This document shows positions 63,538 to 64,000 of a DNA stretch of 64,000 nt, piece by piece. The notes under the pieces were generated by a model. That model searched no databases and was not told the DNA's origin. It saw only the letters and a list, made by a program, of their open reading frames with translations. This DNA comes from Lignipirellula cremea (GTDB lineage: Bacteria; Planctomycetota; Planctomycetia; Pirellulales; Pirellulaceae): positions 5,375,001 through 5,439,000 of the forward strand of contig NZ_CP036433.1 of assembly GCF_007751035.1 (NCBI RefSeq), in the 5' to 3' direction. The number at the start of each line of letters is the position of its first letter. The stretch's first letter is position 1. Both the position numbers and the translations under genes were made by a program.

Positions 63538-64000
63538 TGTTGTCGCTCTCTTTCGGCCTGATCAAGTCGATCAACTCGCTGGCCTGGCCGATCAACAGAT
63601 CATCGGGCCGAGCAACACCGAAACGGTTACGCAACTCGCTGACGAGGTCGATGCGAAACTTACGGGAGATGGCGTGCAACGCTTTGACTTGCGACGCAGT
63701 CGCCATACGACCGTTGGGCCGCTGCTGCGAACCGTATCCGTTCTCCTGGCGATGGCCGTTGCCGTTGGCATAATCCAGGTGACCGTTTGTGGGCGGATAC
63801 TGGCCGTTGGAGTGCCCTTTGGCAACGTGGCCGCTGCCTTCCAACTCCTCGTCGACCGACGCCTTGGCGATGCGGAACAGTTGCCGCACCCTTTCCCGCA
63901 AGGCGTCGGGTTCGCTCGCCAAGCCAGCTTCGACTTCGAGTTCCAAGTGGACGCTCGCACCTCGGGAACCGTAATTGGCTTCGCCGATCTTTCTCGACAA
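63524..64000 (-). CDS. Element protein of unknown function, partial (5' end outside window)
   Basis: At least 158 codons, open to the window edge. LSRKIGEANYGSRGASVHLELEVEAGLASEPDALRERVRQLFRIAKASVDEEL is a conserved-looking start region, a Gly/Asn/His-rich linker follows (NGHLDYANGNGHRQENGYGS), and the end MATASQVKALHAISRKFRIDLVSELRNRFGVARPDDLLIGQASELIDLI matches a short helical domain of phage and plasmid proteins. Function unknown. The residue at the right edge may not be the true start. Confidence 0.6.
   Translation of the reverse strand: MSRKIGEANYGSRGASVHLELEVEAGLASEPDALRERVRQLFRIAKASVDEELEGSGHVAKGHSNGQYPPTNGHLDYANGNGHRQENGYGSQQRPNGRMATASQVKALHAISRKFRIDLVSELRNRFGVARPDDLLIGQASELIDLIRPKESDNSGRR

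Noticed and set aside
1-64000. CRISPR array or defence island
   Set aside because: No regularly spaced repeats and no Cas, Abi-type or restriction genes were recognised; ArdC is antirestriction rather than defence.

Overview
The window reads as chromosomal DNA of a planctomycete, most likely of the Pirellula/Blastopirellula group. Support comes from family content: three formylglycine sulfatases, a DUF1549/DUF1553 protein, Ser/Thr kinases with a planctomycete-style N-terminal module, an ABC permease fused to a CPBP protease, a DUF11-repeat wall protein, an orphan secretin and DUF1580. LpxK and KdsB imply a lipid A/KDO outer membrane. No rRNA, intact tRNA or CRISPR array was seen.

Positions 1-42173 are G+C-rich core chromosome with short, frequently switching transcription units. 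They hold envelope biogenesis (acyltransferase tail, lpxK, kdsB), central metabolism (NAD-type isocitrate dehydrogenase), RNA methylation, redox proteins (thioredoxin-like, MsrB), an EboE-like protein, an ABC exporter, a kinase, an nfeD-flotillin operon, the imuA-imuB mutagenesis cassette, a large clan-A glycoside hydrolase, and a DUF11 protein followed by a secretin. Two nearly identical 129-bp MITE-like elements lie about 40 kb apart in opposite orientation. The second abuts a 537-bp IS4-like transposase remnant with 79-bp terminal inverted repeats, and together they fill the gap between two convergent genes at a CTAG site.

Positions 42388-56601 look like an integrated island, visibly more A+T-rich. 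Both ends carry a 13-bp copy of an RNA-gene 3' end (CCCGCCGCCTCCA on the minus strand) followed by a hairpin terminator, and a large tyrosine-recombinase-like gene lies at the right end. The left 2.6 kb is decayed, with truncated, head-on gene fragments. The rest is cargo typical of integrative conjugative elements: a phosphoribosyltransferase, an ArdC-like antirestriction protein, a very acidic protein, a RuvB-like ATPase, a XerC-like recombinase, a 'plasmid related protein' homologue, a SprT-like protein, several small unknowns and an unexpected alpha-carbonic anhydrase. Many of these genes share a GGACC(G) leader about 50 nt before the start codon, several times right after a terminator hairpin, which suggests a common promoter or leader.

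Positions 56602-64000 appear to be a second element: DUF1580, a DnaB/RecA-fold ATPase, a large protein combining HTH and prim-pol domains, a hairpin-rich non-coding stretch, an unknown protein and a leftward cluster of small genes running off the window. If the two elements are in tandem, the intact target RNA gene (tmRNA or tRNA-Ala by its U70/A73 signature) should lie to the right of this window.
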